In this document: positions 12,192-24,059 of the stretch, in pieces
Numbering within the stretch: the first letter of the stretch is position 1
How the letters are laid out: the number at the start of each line of letters is the position of its first letter
Translations under genes and position numbers: made by a program
Assembly: GCA_950106755.1 (NCBI GenBank)
Contig: OX467091.1
Location: 15,207,538-15,271,537 of the forward strand
Length of the DNA: 64,000 bases
Source: Climacium dendroides
Lineage: Eukaryota > Streptophyta > Bryopsida > Hypnales > Climaciaceae
Direction: 5' to 3'
Notes under the pieces: generated by a model
Databases searched by the model: none
What the model saw: only the letters and a program-made list of their open reading frames with translations
What the model was told of the DNA's origin: nothing

Positions 12192-13227
12192 CTGAAAAAG
12201 AAGGGAAAAGAAAAGAAAAAGTAGAGCAAGAAACTGGAATCCGGGAACTTGAGCTCAGCACCGGTGACACGAAAGTCGAGGAGAAACCGTCTCTTGGAGC
12301 TGCTCGGCTCTAAAGTTTCAGTAAGAACTGTCGCAGATATACTAAGTCGACATAAACTGGAAAGGTAGAGCACGACTTATGGAAAGTTCAACAACGTTGC
12401 TCAGAACGCGAACGCGACCAGCACTCCACTAATGCCTATTTCGCGATGTGCAAAATCCATCAAATCAATCCTACAGGCACACAACCCTCGAAAACTCATT
12501 TTCTACTCAGAGTGGACAAAGGCATCGCAAGAAAATTTCCTGACGTACAAAGGCACTCAACAAAACAATGTCTTCGACAGAGACCAGCATATCCGTATGA
12601 GTACGAAAGGACCAGGAGAATATAAGATGCTCTTTATTCCCAGAATATACGGAGAATATTGTAAAGTCTGGCATTGGCAATCGGATTCCAAGACCTTAGC
12701 AACGGCTGTCAGTTCACGCAACAAAATTTCGATTCCAGGCAATGGATCAAATCCTCTTCGGTGTCCGTAGTCGACAAAGAACGTCAGACTCAGCTTGTTT
12801 CAACGACAAAAATGCCTGGGGTAATCGTCATTACTCAAACGCGATTCAGATAAGTTATTTTGTGTGAAAAAAAAAAAAAAAAAAATCCGCGCAACGACCA
12901 ATTAATGACATTGAGACTTCTGAGGTGCATGGAAGTTATGGCACGGAAATGGTCAGCTGAAAATCAAAACGAAATCATCCGGTCATCCTGGCGGCCATCA
13001 CTCTCCACGGCCCCGTAGTAATATATCTCCCGATTCTCCTCCCCCTACACGCTACCAAGAGATGTAGTTCTCTACGGCAAACACAATCAAACCTCAGAAC
13101 AAGTACACCGTAAATAACGACAGGAGCTGATCTAACATCACCAACAAAACTTATTGAACCAGTATTGAACTGCTGCTGTCTCTGCCGCGGATACACGCAG
13201 ACAAGATGCTTCAAGCGTGGGACGTGA

Positions 13228-13237
13228 GTCACGTGAC
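13228..13237. promoter_or_regulatory. Palindromic G-box GTCACGTGAC
   Basis: CACGTG in a fully palindromic 10-bp context lies upstream of the HLH-ACT coding exons, in a CpG-containing block. G-boxes are bound by plant bHLH and bZIP factors. Whether this is promoter or intron is unknown, because the transcription start was not determined. Confidence 0.4.
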
Positions 13238-14100
13238 CACACGGTTAAAGTCGCACGGCACACATTAATTACCTGTCCTTGCTCGCTCGCGCCAAACACT
13301 CTCAACTCAACCTCAACTCGATCACCACTCTCAAGTGCAGCTACTTGTTCAAAATTCAGAAACTCCTCGCACACAATGGAAATAATCTCAAACCCGGACG
13401 AAAAATAATTCTTAACGAAGAAAAAGAAGTCATCAATCGCCCGTCATTTGCAAGTGTTCAAGTACCGAAAGACACGACCACAGCAAGCAGCAAAAGGTTT
13501 GTTCCGATCGCACGGACAGAGTTATGGCAGGCCAAGCATGCACTCTCGAATTAAACCGAATCGATCAGCATTTAAATGCGCCTTCTCCAAACAAACGAAG
13601 AAACTTCTTATTCGTAACGCGATCGCACACGGAGGAAACATATGAAGCGCATCGCACCAAATTATTTGCCAAAAAAAAAAATCAAGAAAGAAAGGAAAGA
13701 AAGAAAAGTCAGAGGTTCATTTGCGCGAGGAGAGGCAGGTGAGGGGTTCAAGAACCGGACGACGACGGACACACAATACTGAGTTACAGCAAGCAACAAG
13801 AGGTGTGACATGACTCGACTACCTTATTAACTTTACTGCAGGTGACTACTAAGTTGTTAGCCAGCTAGGGAACTGTTGAAGGAATGTAGCGCCATGGCTA
13901 CAGTGGTCCCGGCGGCGATGCTTTGCTCAAACGACGGAGGGAGCGCGTGTTTGGTCGGCGAAAGCGGCAGCAGACCAGCAGCATGGGAACGATTATCTCG
14001 GTTGCCATACGGAACTGTTGATGACAGTAGAGGCAGTGGTGCTGTTTCGGGGATGCAAAGGGCGGGGGCTTGACGCCGTGTGGGGGGAGGAGTACAGCAC

Positions 14101-15420
14101 AGGAGGAGGTGAAGTAAGCTTTTCGTTGTTCCATCCTCGTGTTCGATGACGATGACGAAGAGGTAAGACAAAATCTGTGCCCATGTTGCTTGAAGATACC
14201 TAGTTTGGCCATGCTTCTCTTCCTCCTCACCATTGCATGATTGCATTCACATATGACCCGTGCTTGCCATGGTGGTGGTGGTGGAAAGTCAAGGGATTGC
14301 TCTCCAAAGTCCATGCTTAAATTTTTTTTAATTCTCTCTCCAATTAAATCAAAACTATTTTTATTTCCTCTTTTAGAACTGTACGGGTTATGACATCCTT
14401 TGAAAGAAACTTTGTATGGTTTTATGTAATCTTGTGTATGGCAACTTCACACTAAAATTTTTAAAACTCTAGCATTTGAATGTAATTTCTATTGTTATCT
14501 TTGTTGGTTCTTATTGGAAGCCCATAAGGGATTCTACATTTTAAACTTGATGTTGTGGAGGGGAGGTAAGCTTAGTAAGCTTTTGGTTGTTCCATCCTTG
14601 TGTTTGATGACAAAGAGGTAAAAACAAAATCTCTACCCATGTTGCTTCAAGAAATTTAGTTTGGCTATGCTTGTCTTCCTCCTATACCATTGCATCATTG
14701 CATTCACAAATGACCCATGTTTGCCATGGTGGTGGTGGAAAGTCAAGGGATTGCTCTCCAAAGTCTATCAAAATTGTTTAAATTTTTTTTAATTCTCTCT
14801 CCAATTAATTAAATCAAAACTATTTTTATTTTCATCTTTTAGAACTGTACGGATTATAACATCCTTTGAAAGAAATTTTGTATGATTTTATATAATCTTG
14901 TGTATGGCAACTTCACACTAAAAATTTTAAAACTCCAGCATTTGAATGTAATTTCTATTGTTATATTTGTTGGTTCTTATTGAAAGTCCATAAGGGATTC
15001 TACATTTTAGGCTTGACGTCATGGTAAGCTTGGTAAGTTTTTGGCCGTTCCATCCTTATGTTTGATGACAAAGAGGTAAAAATAAAATCTTTGCCCATGT
15101 TCCTTTTCTTCCTCCCACACCATTGCATCATTGCATTCACAAATGCCCTATGCTTGTCTTGGTGGTGGAAAGTCAAGGGTTTGCTCTCCTATTCCATCAA
15201 AACTTTTTTTTTTTCTCCAAATAAATTAAAAATATTTTTATTTCTTTTTTAAGACTTGTGGAGTTATAACATTCTTAAAAGACCATTTTTTGAAAGAAAC
15301 TTTGTATGATTTTATATAATCTTGTGTATGATAACTTCACATTGAAAACTTCAATATATGAGTATAATTTCTATTATTAAATTTTTTTTACTTCTTAATG
15401 GAAGTCCACAAGGAATTCTA
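14101..15420. repeat. 460-bp tandem triplication at the island edge
   Basis: Three direct copies are anchored by TTCCATCCT at about 14129, 14590 and 15048 (spacings about 461 and 458). Each runs from AAGCTT through 'GATGACnAAGAGGTAA', 'CCATTGCATnATTGCATTC', 'GGTGGTGGAAAGTCAAGGG', 'ACTGTACGG' or a variant, and 'GGGATTCTACAT'. Copy 1 keeps CpGs (CCTCGTGTTCGATGACGATG) that copies 2 and 3 have as TpG or CpA. Copy 3 is the most diverged. Copy 1 overlaps minus-strand open frames at 13857-14314 that I do not recognise. Confidence 0.88.
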
Positions 15421-18190
15421 CATCTTGTCTACAAAAAATTCTAAAATTCTAAAAATTATTAATATAGAGTCCACAATTTTATTGGCATATCTATAGTTGA
15501 ACACTAGTATATAAAAGAAAAGATATGCTACATTTATGAATGATAGAAATATGATTTGGAATTTTTCATAATTGGCTATTTTTTTATTCAAATTGACTTT
15601 TCAAAAAATTCTTAGATTGAAAAACTTGTGTTAAAGATGAAATTTATTTATGCATTTTATAAATTCCATGTATGTAATTTTAAAATAAATTTAGCTTCAA
15701 ATTATTTTTCATCATTTATTAAACAAATGAATTTGGGTTGCCAAAAAATAACTATTTTTTGATGATCTAATGGCTTTATATATTTTTAAGAAAGATAACT
15801 TTACTACAATGCATTTGAGTTATTTTTAAATAGATTGGTTAATATAATATAATAATTTTAAATGGATTGGTAACTAAATATCAAAAATCTATTGCTAATT
15901 CTTTTAGATTAGGGTGAAAGAAAAGCCTACGTGTACTACTTGTGCTTGGTAATTCAACAATATTCTCCAAAATTAAATTATACTATCTGTAGTTTATAAT
16001 ACAATCAATCTAATATATCACAAAAGAATTATTTTTATTTATGTCAAAAACATAATAAATACCCATTTGCAAAGGCCAAAACTTTATCTAATTTTGAAAA
16101 TATAAAAACATTGGTAACTAACTTCCTTCCACCTATTGTCATATTTTAAAATTAAAAGCTCTACTATAATATACTTGTTATGAAAGATTTTCTATTTAAT
16201 CTCTAATTAGGAATGAAATTGCATGTATAAATCATTTTCTACTAGAAATGACAACAATCACATAAAGTAGTTCAAGATTCTATTTATTTTTAAAATATAC
16301 ATTAAAAATATTCTCAAATGGCATTGAAAGTGACAATTGTGCTAAAGTCTTTCAAGGATAAATTCACAACCACCACACTTATATTAAAGCTAAGGCAAGT
16401 AAATAAAATTTTCCTACCACAATTTAGAATTGGCATTGAAGGGGGTAATGTGGTATTTTTTGACCCCTTGGTTTTGGAAGAGTTATTTTGTTCTTATCAA
16501 AGAAAAAAACATATTTCTTCTAGTTGTGAATGTATCCAAGAGTACAAAAATTTATTTTCCCACCTTATCTCCAACAAGATAGTATTTACAAAATCAAAAC
16601 ATTATCCGAACTAGTATTCACAATGTTTTTAGGATTTTGCCAACTATTTTCCTTTAATTCCCATGTAGAACCATTTTCTCAAGTACCATGTCTGGTTATT
16701 TTCTCTATTTTTTTTACTCCAAATAGATATTTTATAGATTTTTTCACCATTTTTTTACTCATGTTTTCAAATTGCCACCATATTCTTTCCCAATTCCACT
16801 GTCTAACTTTAAACTAGTTTTTTTTTTTTTCCTGAACACTAATTTGAATGCATACAAAGTGAGTGGATATATTAAGTGAAATTTGAATTTTAGTTTCCAA
16901 GTTTATGGTCATTTAATTTTTTCCTTGCCAAAGAGACAAAATTGAATTACCATGGTTTGATTATGATATATTTCTCCCCCAAAATTGGCCCTAGTAAAGG
17001 CAAAAAGGTATACTATCATATACAATATTAAAGCCATTCATACTTTTGCAACCTTAATTAGATTTTCATGTCTTGTTGGAATATCTCACTCATAGAAATT
17101 GAGCATATTTTCTATTATTAAATATAAATGATTTTAGTTAAATTTTATTAGCAAGAGAAAGAAGATTCCAATGCATTTTAGTATGTATTATTTGGACAAT
17201 GTATGAATAAGCTATAAAATTTTAGAATATTGTTGGTAAGTGTACATAAATTTGTCACTAGTCACCCCAAGGCTTTTATGAAGGTTTTGCATTTTAGATA
17301 GTAATGATAATGGGTATAAGTACCTTAATCCCTAATGACCTAAGGGGGGTGTACTTTCAAAATGGACCAAAACTACAAAGAACTTGAGCAATATTTTTGC
17401 TCATTTAGTCTTGAAATTGAATAGAATATAAGTGTAGGATTTTAAAGTTCACATTGAGAGTGAGTACCTCAAAAAATTCAAATTATTTGACTATACAGTA
17501 TATGAAATATTTAAGTTTGAAATCATATTTGGGTTAGTGGAAATACAAGGCAACGCATTTTGAATGAGCACATCTTTGTGAGAATATTTTTAAAAGATTT
17601 TGGGGGGGGCTCAGTGAAAGATGAAAGAGTTGAAAATGTACATGTAAAATTTCACAAAATTCCAATCATTTTTAATTCATGGTGGAGCTTACAATGTAGG
17701 ATGGTCACTAAAATGAGAGTAGTGTTTGTAAGAAAAACAAAATGGAATACTTGTCTTTTCCTTAAATTCTTTGAATTTACCCTTTTTAAGGTGGATTTGA
17801 CCTTTTTGAGGTGGGGATGAATCACATTCGTTCAATTGTGTGATTTTTTAGTCCATGTCCAAACCGAACCCCCAAAAATGAGTTGTAAACCCTTAACTTT
17901 GGATAGTTCCACAAGGTGCAGTTTGACTTGGAATTTGATGAAACTACTACTATTGAATTCATAATGCAATCTATTTTTCAGAAAAAAAATTAATTATAAT
18001 TTGAAAACAAGAAGCTCAAAAAAGAAGGGCAACAACCAAAAAATAGTCCCATGGGTCACCAAGGGTTAAGCTTAAAAAAACTTAAAATCAAAAACTAGGT
18101 GAAAATTCACAATTTGACTTTCAAAATGCCCATGGGGCTTGCATTGTCTATTAAGGATTGAGGTGGGTACATCCAAATTACACCTTGTCT
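15421..18190. other. AT-rich spacer, no gene seen
   Basis: AT-rich and CpG-poor throughout. The longest open frames (about 16318-16614 and 17560-17820, plus strand) have AT-driven composition, lack plausible exon borders and match no family I know, so I do not call them genes. Confidence 0.5.
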
Positions 18191-18199
18191 AAAACCACC

Positions 18200-18440
18200 A
18201 TCATCACTATGTGTACATCTCCAAAAAATCAATATGTGCCTACTTTGAAGAAACGATTTTCAAGCCTCTATCCAAAATAATTTTGACCCTTTCTAACTTT
18301 TGTATACAGTATCCAAATGTTTCATTCTTTCGTGCGTTGGAACCTTCTTTCACTTGTCAACAAGAAAAGATGAAAATTTGACTAGATTAATAATAGTAAA
18401 TATAGTGAATATGCTTAGTAGCCAAAAGTGGCAACTTGAA
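18200..18440 (+). repeat. Dispersed repeat family A, copy 1
   Basis: Diagnostic blocks in order are TACATCTCCAAAA, TTTGACCCTTT, CTAACTTTTG, CAGTATCCAAATG, GTGCGTTGGAACC, TTTCACTTGTCAACAAGAAA and GAAAATTTGAC. The same series recurs at about 21785, 22735 and 34570 on this strand and inverted at about 23935. No coding content was recognised. Confidence 0.7.
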
Positions 18441-18644
18441 GCGTATAGTAGCCAAGGTAATAAGGTAGAACTATCCATTACCATACAGATTTGCAAACTA
18501 GGTACTTTGGAGAAGCTATTTATGAGCTCTCGTATTTTTCAAAGATTGAATTGTTTGAGAGAAGTCAATTGATAAAAGAATGGAGACATTCTGACAAGAA
18601 TTGAATTTTTGTGATTTTTCAAAGCTGAAATGTAAAACTATGAG

Positions 18645-18690
18645 TATGATCAGACCCTTGTTGAAGTATGATCAGACCATTGTTGAAGCG
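18645..18690. repeat. Short tandem duplication, about 22-bp unit
   Basis: GTATGATCAGACC.TTGTTGAA occurs twice in a row with one substitution. Confidence 0.8.
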
Positions 18691-19129
18691 TGGGCTGATG
18701 TGTCCGCTCCCCAGTACATTGCCATTAGTAAGATTGTGCTAATAGATGGGGCCAATGATAGAAATGGGAGGAACTTGTAGGTGGCAGAATTGGGTAAATG
18801 GTGGTATTGGGCAATTCTACCTTGGTAAAATCAAAATGGCACAAAATAGGGGGGGCTTTTTTTTAAAAATTTACCCTTGGCTGGACCTCTAGAAGAGGCT
18901 TGTTGCACTACTATGGACTTGATTGAACCGACCCCTCACTCTTCTTGTAGGGAAAACGCTGAAATTTTTTAATTGCCAAACATGATGAAATTTGATGAGT
19001 TGAATACATATTAATGAGTTGTAAGTAAGTGTAGGGATGGATCTTGTTGCACGCATCCGGTGTGTTGTTGATAACCATGAAAGGAAGGTGTCGAGCAGTC
19101 ATAAAGTAGCTGACCCATTTCCAACCACT

Positions 19130-19290
19130 TAAACAATCATACATATTTGGAGTACAGGTTTTTTGAGTGCAAAATTTTTCCCATGTACTGAAATAGAGCT
19201 TGGAAGGATTGTATATTTTTCCAAAGTTTTATTATACAATTATATATAATTATTATGAATTTTTTTAGCAAAAGATTATCTTCGACTTGT
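19130..19290. repeat. Family D repeat, inverted partner of 22340-22500
   Basis: CATATTTGGAG, CAGGTTTTTTGAGTG, TTTTTCCCATGTACT and GTATATTTTTCCAAAGTTT appear here and, in reverse complement and the same spacing, at 22340-22500. The two arms lie about 3.1 kb apart and enclose several other repeats. Confidence 0.7.
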
Positions 19291-19689
19291 AAATGGAAAT
19301 GGGTCAGACCACCTCTCCTAGCAAATTTGGGGCCTCTGATTGCAAATATGAACTTAAAATTTGCAAAAGAAAAAATTTGCATATCTGCAAATAAAAGGTT
19401 CTTGCATTTTCCCCAGTCAAGGGTAAAACATGGAAGGCTGGTTGCACTACAATAGACTCGACCAGTTGGTTCCCTTGTGTCATGATGGGAGAATGTACAT
19501 GTACAGTACATGTGATTATTAGCTTTCAGATGTGGCCCCAGCCGCCGGCTGCATCTTGTTTTTTTTGGTTTTTTTTACTTTTTACTTTTTGCTGGCATCC
19601 GAGGGCACAATTGGCATATTGGGGTAATTTTCAGCAATGACTGAGCAGAGAAGCGCACACATGTTGCATGAGGGTCATTGATATCCTTA

Positions 19690-19840
19690 ACCTTCAACAT
19701 AGTCTGCTCTAAAAGTGACCATGTTCTAAATGCGACCCCTATCTAGGAATGGGTGATATGTTGCTTGAAATATCTATTACTGTCATTGATGAGTTAGGTA
19801 GTCTTAAATGGTCACTTTAAGAGCAGACTACCTTAAACGT
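19690..19840. mobile_element. Short MITE with about 22-bp terminal inverted repeats
   Basis: AGTCTGCTCTAAAAGTGACC at 19701 pairs with its reverse complement ending at about 19829 (GGTCACTTTAAGAGCAGACT), one mismatch. The interior of under 100 bp has no coding capacity. Target duplications could not be fixed because the right flank runs directly into the next inverted-repeat element. Confidence 0.65.
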
Positions 19841-20287
19841 CGAGGTGGACGTTTTGTGTCCAATGGGTAACAAAGGATCTCTATGTAGAACAAAAATACA
19901 ACTATTCATCTTTGGATCTTGTAAGAAAAGGGGAAGTCTTCTACAATAGTTTGTCTTGCAATGAGTGTTTTTATAATTTTTTAAGCCAATGCTTTATATG
20001 GTAATAAAAATTGATGATTTTCAAAATCACCCCATTGTTTTTTAAGGATTAAAGGGCAAACTGTATGACCTTGGAAATCAACCCTTTTCATAGCCACATG
20101 AATCATTAGCTTAAAAAATAGTAAAAGCATTCATCAAAAGTCAAACTATTGTAGATTGAGACCTCTCCTTTTCACAACAAGAATTTGAGGATAAAAAGTT
20201 GCACTTTTGTCCTACATGGAGAGATTCTTTGTCATCCATTGGACGCCAAATGGTTGCTTCTAAAAATGTCCCTGTCGACGTTTAAGG
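19831..20287. mobile_element. Hairpin-type MITE, family B (about 150-bp inverted arms)
   Basis: The left end CCTTAAACGTCGA and right end TCGACGTTTAAGG are inverse of each other. The inverted similarity goes on inward through an 'AACAAAGGATCTCTATGTAG' block (left) and its counterpart 'ATGGAGAGATTCTTTGTCAT' (right), then 'CTACAATAGTTTG'. The transcript of either strand could fold into a long imperfect hairpin. Single-arm relatives lie near 22505-22650, 50955-51115 and (inverted) 60660-60840. Confidence 0.7.
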
Positions 20288-21784
20288 GTTAACTTCACCT
20301 GATTGCCACTATTCTATCCTTTGAAAAGAGATGTCTCCTACCCTACCTCTCCTCCAAGTAAAATAAATATTTGATTCACCTACCTACCCCCCAAAACCAA
20401 AACCAAAAAAGCTTTGATATGGATATGATATATGAAATACATACAATATGATATATAGAATCCAAATGTCTAATACAACATACAAATACCAAATGATACA
20501 TTATACAAATATAAGTATCAGATATGGGATTATACAAAATATAGATGTACTATATGGATACATGTACATAGTTAATCCCACATTGATTGCAATGTAATGT
20601 GTTCAAAAAAATAATAGATAGGAAAGGGGAAAATGAAAGTACAAATATGGAAAGTAATGAAAAAGAGAAGTATGGAGAGTAATGAAAGTATAGATATAGG
20701 GGTAATGAAAGTGAAGATGTGGGATTTTCTCAATGAAAATTCACTCATTTATTTAACCTTTAAAAGACCAAACCTTATTTTTTGGCCACATAGCCATTTT
20801 GTATAGCTCACTATAAATTATATTTTTAATTATTTAATTAGAGATTTTCACACAATATGTGGACAAGAATTTATTTTAAAGACCCAAAAATTTTAATAAC
20901 TTTTGACTACATACATAAAAAGTCATTGTGTGATATGTAGTTGTTTTTTTCATTAAAAAAATTTTGAAATTGATTCTTTTAGATTATATATATATGGGAG
21001 AAGCTTTAAATCATTTTACTTTGATTAATGAGATGAAAGTTATTAATTTGCAAGCAATTATAGATTCTCTATTTAGAGATAAACTTTGGAGTCCTTTATT
21101 TAACTCAATTTTCAATATTTTTGAAAAAAAATAAAATCATAAGATGTAGATTGTTTATTACAACATTACAACTATTGGAATTGTCATTTTTCAATTCTAT
21201 AACTAAATTCTTAACAATGTAGTATTTTAAATCATTCTCTACTTCTTTCTACTTACTATTTTTTCTCTATATAATATTGTACAATTTCAAATGAAAATAT
21301 TCAAGCATGTAGCCAACTTGCCTTGAAGAATGAATCCACAAAAGCACTACTATTTAGGATATTTTTTTATATAATAAATGTGACTTTGTGAAGTGCAATT
21401 GCCCTATTTTTTGTAGGGCCCTTGGCCCCCCAAAGGGTTTTGTCACTTCAAATGCTAATATCTTACAATCTATGAGGTGGAATTTTCTGAAATTTTTTCT
21501 ACATCTTCTCAAATTAGCATACTACAAGATCTTGTAGTTACATGTGTCCAAAAATGTTTTTTTCTTTCTAAAATTTGTTACTTATACTAGAAATGACACT
21601 TTTGGAGCATTTTTGGTGAAAATATAGTCAAAAAACTATAACACTCAAGGTTTAATCTTGGATATAATTATTCTCTTCTCTTCAACAATATTGTAAAAAA
21701 GTAAAACTCCAACTCTTTGTATTGTTTGCTATTAATTGAGGGTTAAGGTGGACCCCCCGGCCACCTTTGCCATCAACCCTTTTC

Positions 21785-21990
21785 ACTTTGGGTACATCTC
21801 CAAAATAAATTGTGCACCTTTGTAGAAGAAGCTATTTTAGATCCAAACTTTGTTCCTTCTTAACTTGTGCATACAATATCCAAATGTTGGAGTCTTTGGT
21901 GCATTGAAACCTGCTTTCACTCACCAACAAGAAAATCAATGAAAATTTGACCAATCTAATAATAATAAATAAGTATGTAAGCAAAAAAAG
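21785..21990 (+). repeat. Dispersed repeat family A, copy 2
   Basis: Shares the ordered blocks of the copy at 18200, including TACATCTCCAAAATAAAT, CAATATCCAAATG, GGTGCATTGAAACC and CAACAAGAAAATCAATGAAA. Confidence 0.7.
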
Positions 21991-22339
21991 TGGTAGTTTT
22001 CACAAGTACACACCTAAATAGTAACTTACACAATCACTCATCCACATCTTCATAGTTGTAAGGCCAGTCTAGTCTCAGTTTATTATAGTAGCCAACTCAT
22101 TTCCAACCATCTCCCTATTTCCAACCATCACCCTATTTCCATCCATCACCTCATTTCCAATATATAGGTTGGTTTCTTTCCATGAAGCTGTGCTTTCTAT
22201 ATGTGAAGTTGTGGTCAAGTTCGAGGAGTAGTTGTGGTGCACTATGATTGGGTTGTAAAGCTACCAATATTGCAACTAGCCCTTGGTTGATTCTGCAATC
22301 AACCTATGGTTCAAAAATTGAAAGGTCTACAAGACTATT

Positions 22340-22500
22340 ACAGGTCCAAGAGAATCTTTCACTAAAAAATTCATAATAAATATATTTTGTATGATTAAAC
22401 TTTGGAAAAATATACAGTCCTTCCAAACTCTATTTTAGTACATGGGAAAAATTCCACACTCAAAAAACCTGCGCTCCAAATATGCATAATTGCTTAACCC
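22340..22500. repeat. Family D repeat, inverted partner of 19130-19290
   Basis: The reverse complement of this segment reads the same block series as 19130-19290, with scattered substitutions. Confidence 0.7.
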
Positions 22501-22504
22501 ATAA

Positions 22505-22650
22505 ATGACGTTGTGGACGTTTTTTGTTCGATGAATGACAAGGAATTCTCTTGTGTAGGACAGAAATGCAACTATTCATCCTTGGAATTAGGGGTGGAAG
22601 GGGGAAATCTTCTACAAGTAGTTTGACTCCCAATGACCAGCCCCATGTTT
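22505..22650 (+). repeat. Family B arm, solitary copy
   Basis: Blocks GTGGACGTTTT, ATGACAAGGAATTCTCTTGT, GTAGGACAGAAATGCAACT and ATTCATCCTTGGA match the left arm of the hairpin element at 19831. The opposite arm is not present nearby. Confidence 0.6.
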
Positions 22651-22734
22651 AAGGTAGGCACCCCCCAAATGGCACTTGACCTTGAAGTGCCATCTATAGG
22701 GCTTGTAGATTTCGAATTTCAGATATGTACCTAT

Positions 22735-22915
22735 TTGTATAGAGCTCTTTCAGAAACAAACTTTGACCCTTAATAACTTTTGCATACAGTACCCAAATGT
22801 CATGTTCTTTGGTGCGTTGGAATCTCCTTTCACTTGTCAACAAGAACATATGAAAATTTGACCAATCTAATAATGGTAAATAGGTTCAGTAGCAAAAAGT
22901 GGCGGTTTTAGGTGT
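22735..22915 (+). repeat. Dispersed repeat family A, copy 3
   Basis: Contains CTTTGACCCTTAATAACTTT, CAGTACCCAAATGTC, GGTGCGTTGGAA and GACCAATCTAATAATGGTAA in the same order as the copy at 18200, and is followed like it by AAAAAGTGGCGG. Confidence 0.75.
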
Positions 22916-23095
22916 ATGGAGCTACGTTGACAAAAGAGCTCCTCAGCAGCAGCAAGTGTCCTTCCTTCCTTCCTTCCTGGGCAGGCACACTCAGTTGTGA
23001 TGGATATGTTAACCCTCCTTGACAACATAACTTCAATTCACTTGACATGAGTGGGAGTTGGGCGTGTTTCCTGCTCCCTTGACAACATACGAAGT

Positions 23096-23569
23096 AAGGT
23101 AAAACAACCCATTGTGGTCAGAATTGGGAGTTTGACCTCATGTTGTTGCTGAAATTTTTAAAAAATTTCCCCGCATTTTGTGCAAGTGTGAGAAACAGTG
23201 AAAGCAATTGAAATTATGTTTTTTTTTGACAAAGTATGAATTTGTTGTGAATTTTTGAAGTCTTCAATGCATCATGGCCCAAAAGAGTCTGTAGACTACC
23301 TTAGAACCAACAAAATCTGAATCCATCATGTTCATTTTGTTCACCTAAAGTAGTCATTGTGTTTTTTAACATGGAAGGCCTAAAAAGTTAAGACTTATAA
23401 TGAATTTATGCTGAAAAGTTGGAAGTTCCTAATGTAATCACTAATCACTCCATTATTGTCATGTAAGATATGCATTGTGGCTAAAATCTCATATACTGAA
23501 AAACCCATAATGGGTCATTCCCTAGGTGTCTACTATGGGTCATTTGACCACAATGGGCTGTTCTACCTT
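23096..23569 (+). mobile_element. Family P TIR element, full-length copy (474 bp)
   Basis: The left end AAGGTAAAACAACCCATTG and the inverse of the right end, AAGGTAGAACAGCCCATTG, continue together as TGGTCA, a near-perfect terminal inverted repeat of about 25 bp. The interior matches 26953-27422 in the opposite orientation, for example AGTGTGAGAAACAG and 'GGCCCAAAAGAGTCTGTAGA'. There is no coding capacity. Flanks GAAGT and AAGGC do not show a clear target duplication. Confidence 0.78.
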
Positions 23570-23934
23570 AAGGCATGATTGTAGGGTTTCTTTATTTCAT
23601 TTATTTTAGGCAATGCAAAAAGCAATAATCGTTGGAAGGATGAAGCTCAAATTAAAATTTTTGTCATGATCTATACATGATAGACCAAGTGACAAAAAAT
23701 ACACCTAAGGCTCATGGAAAAAAAAGGTCATGAAAATTGCAGAAGTATTCAAATTGCAGTGCTTGTAATATTAACCGAATGCTCCCAATCTTATAAGCAA
23801 GTGCAGTTTCCAGTGGTACCTAAAGTTTAGGGTTGTGAACACTTACACATTCAATACTAGTTAAGACTAGTGTGTGTAACTATCAAATATTGGTGTAAGA
23901 TAGTTTGATAGTTATCCCCAAACCACTCCTTTTT

Positions 23935-24050
23935 GCTAGTGTGCCTAGTTACTATTCTTTTAGATTGGTTGAATTTTCAACTTAGTTTTCTTGTTGGCAA
24001 GTGAAAGGAGGTTAATTCCATTGCATCATGCTTCGGAATCAAAAGTTAGA
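23935..24050 (-). repeat. Dispersed repeat family A, inverted copy
   Basis: Read on the minus strand, it gives GGAATTAACCTCCTTTCACT, then TTGCCAACAAGAAAAC and CCAATCTAAAAGAATA, the right half of family A. Confidence 0.6.
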
Positions 24051-24059
24051 GTTTTGACT

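Noticed and set aside
13857..14314. Two long minus-strand open frames (129 and 138 codons)
   Set aside because: They overlap each other in different frames, run into copy 1 of the 460-bp triplication and show low-complexity Pro/Ser and Leu runs; no domain was recognised.
16318..16817. Two overlapping plus-strand open frames of about 95 codons
   Set aside because: Composition equals the AT-rich background, rich in Phe, Lys and Ile codons, with no motif or exon structure.
19137..19511. 124-codon minus-strand open frame
   Set aside because: Most of it lies in family D repeat and neighbouring repetitive sequence; the related inverted copy at 22340-22500 does not keep the frame.
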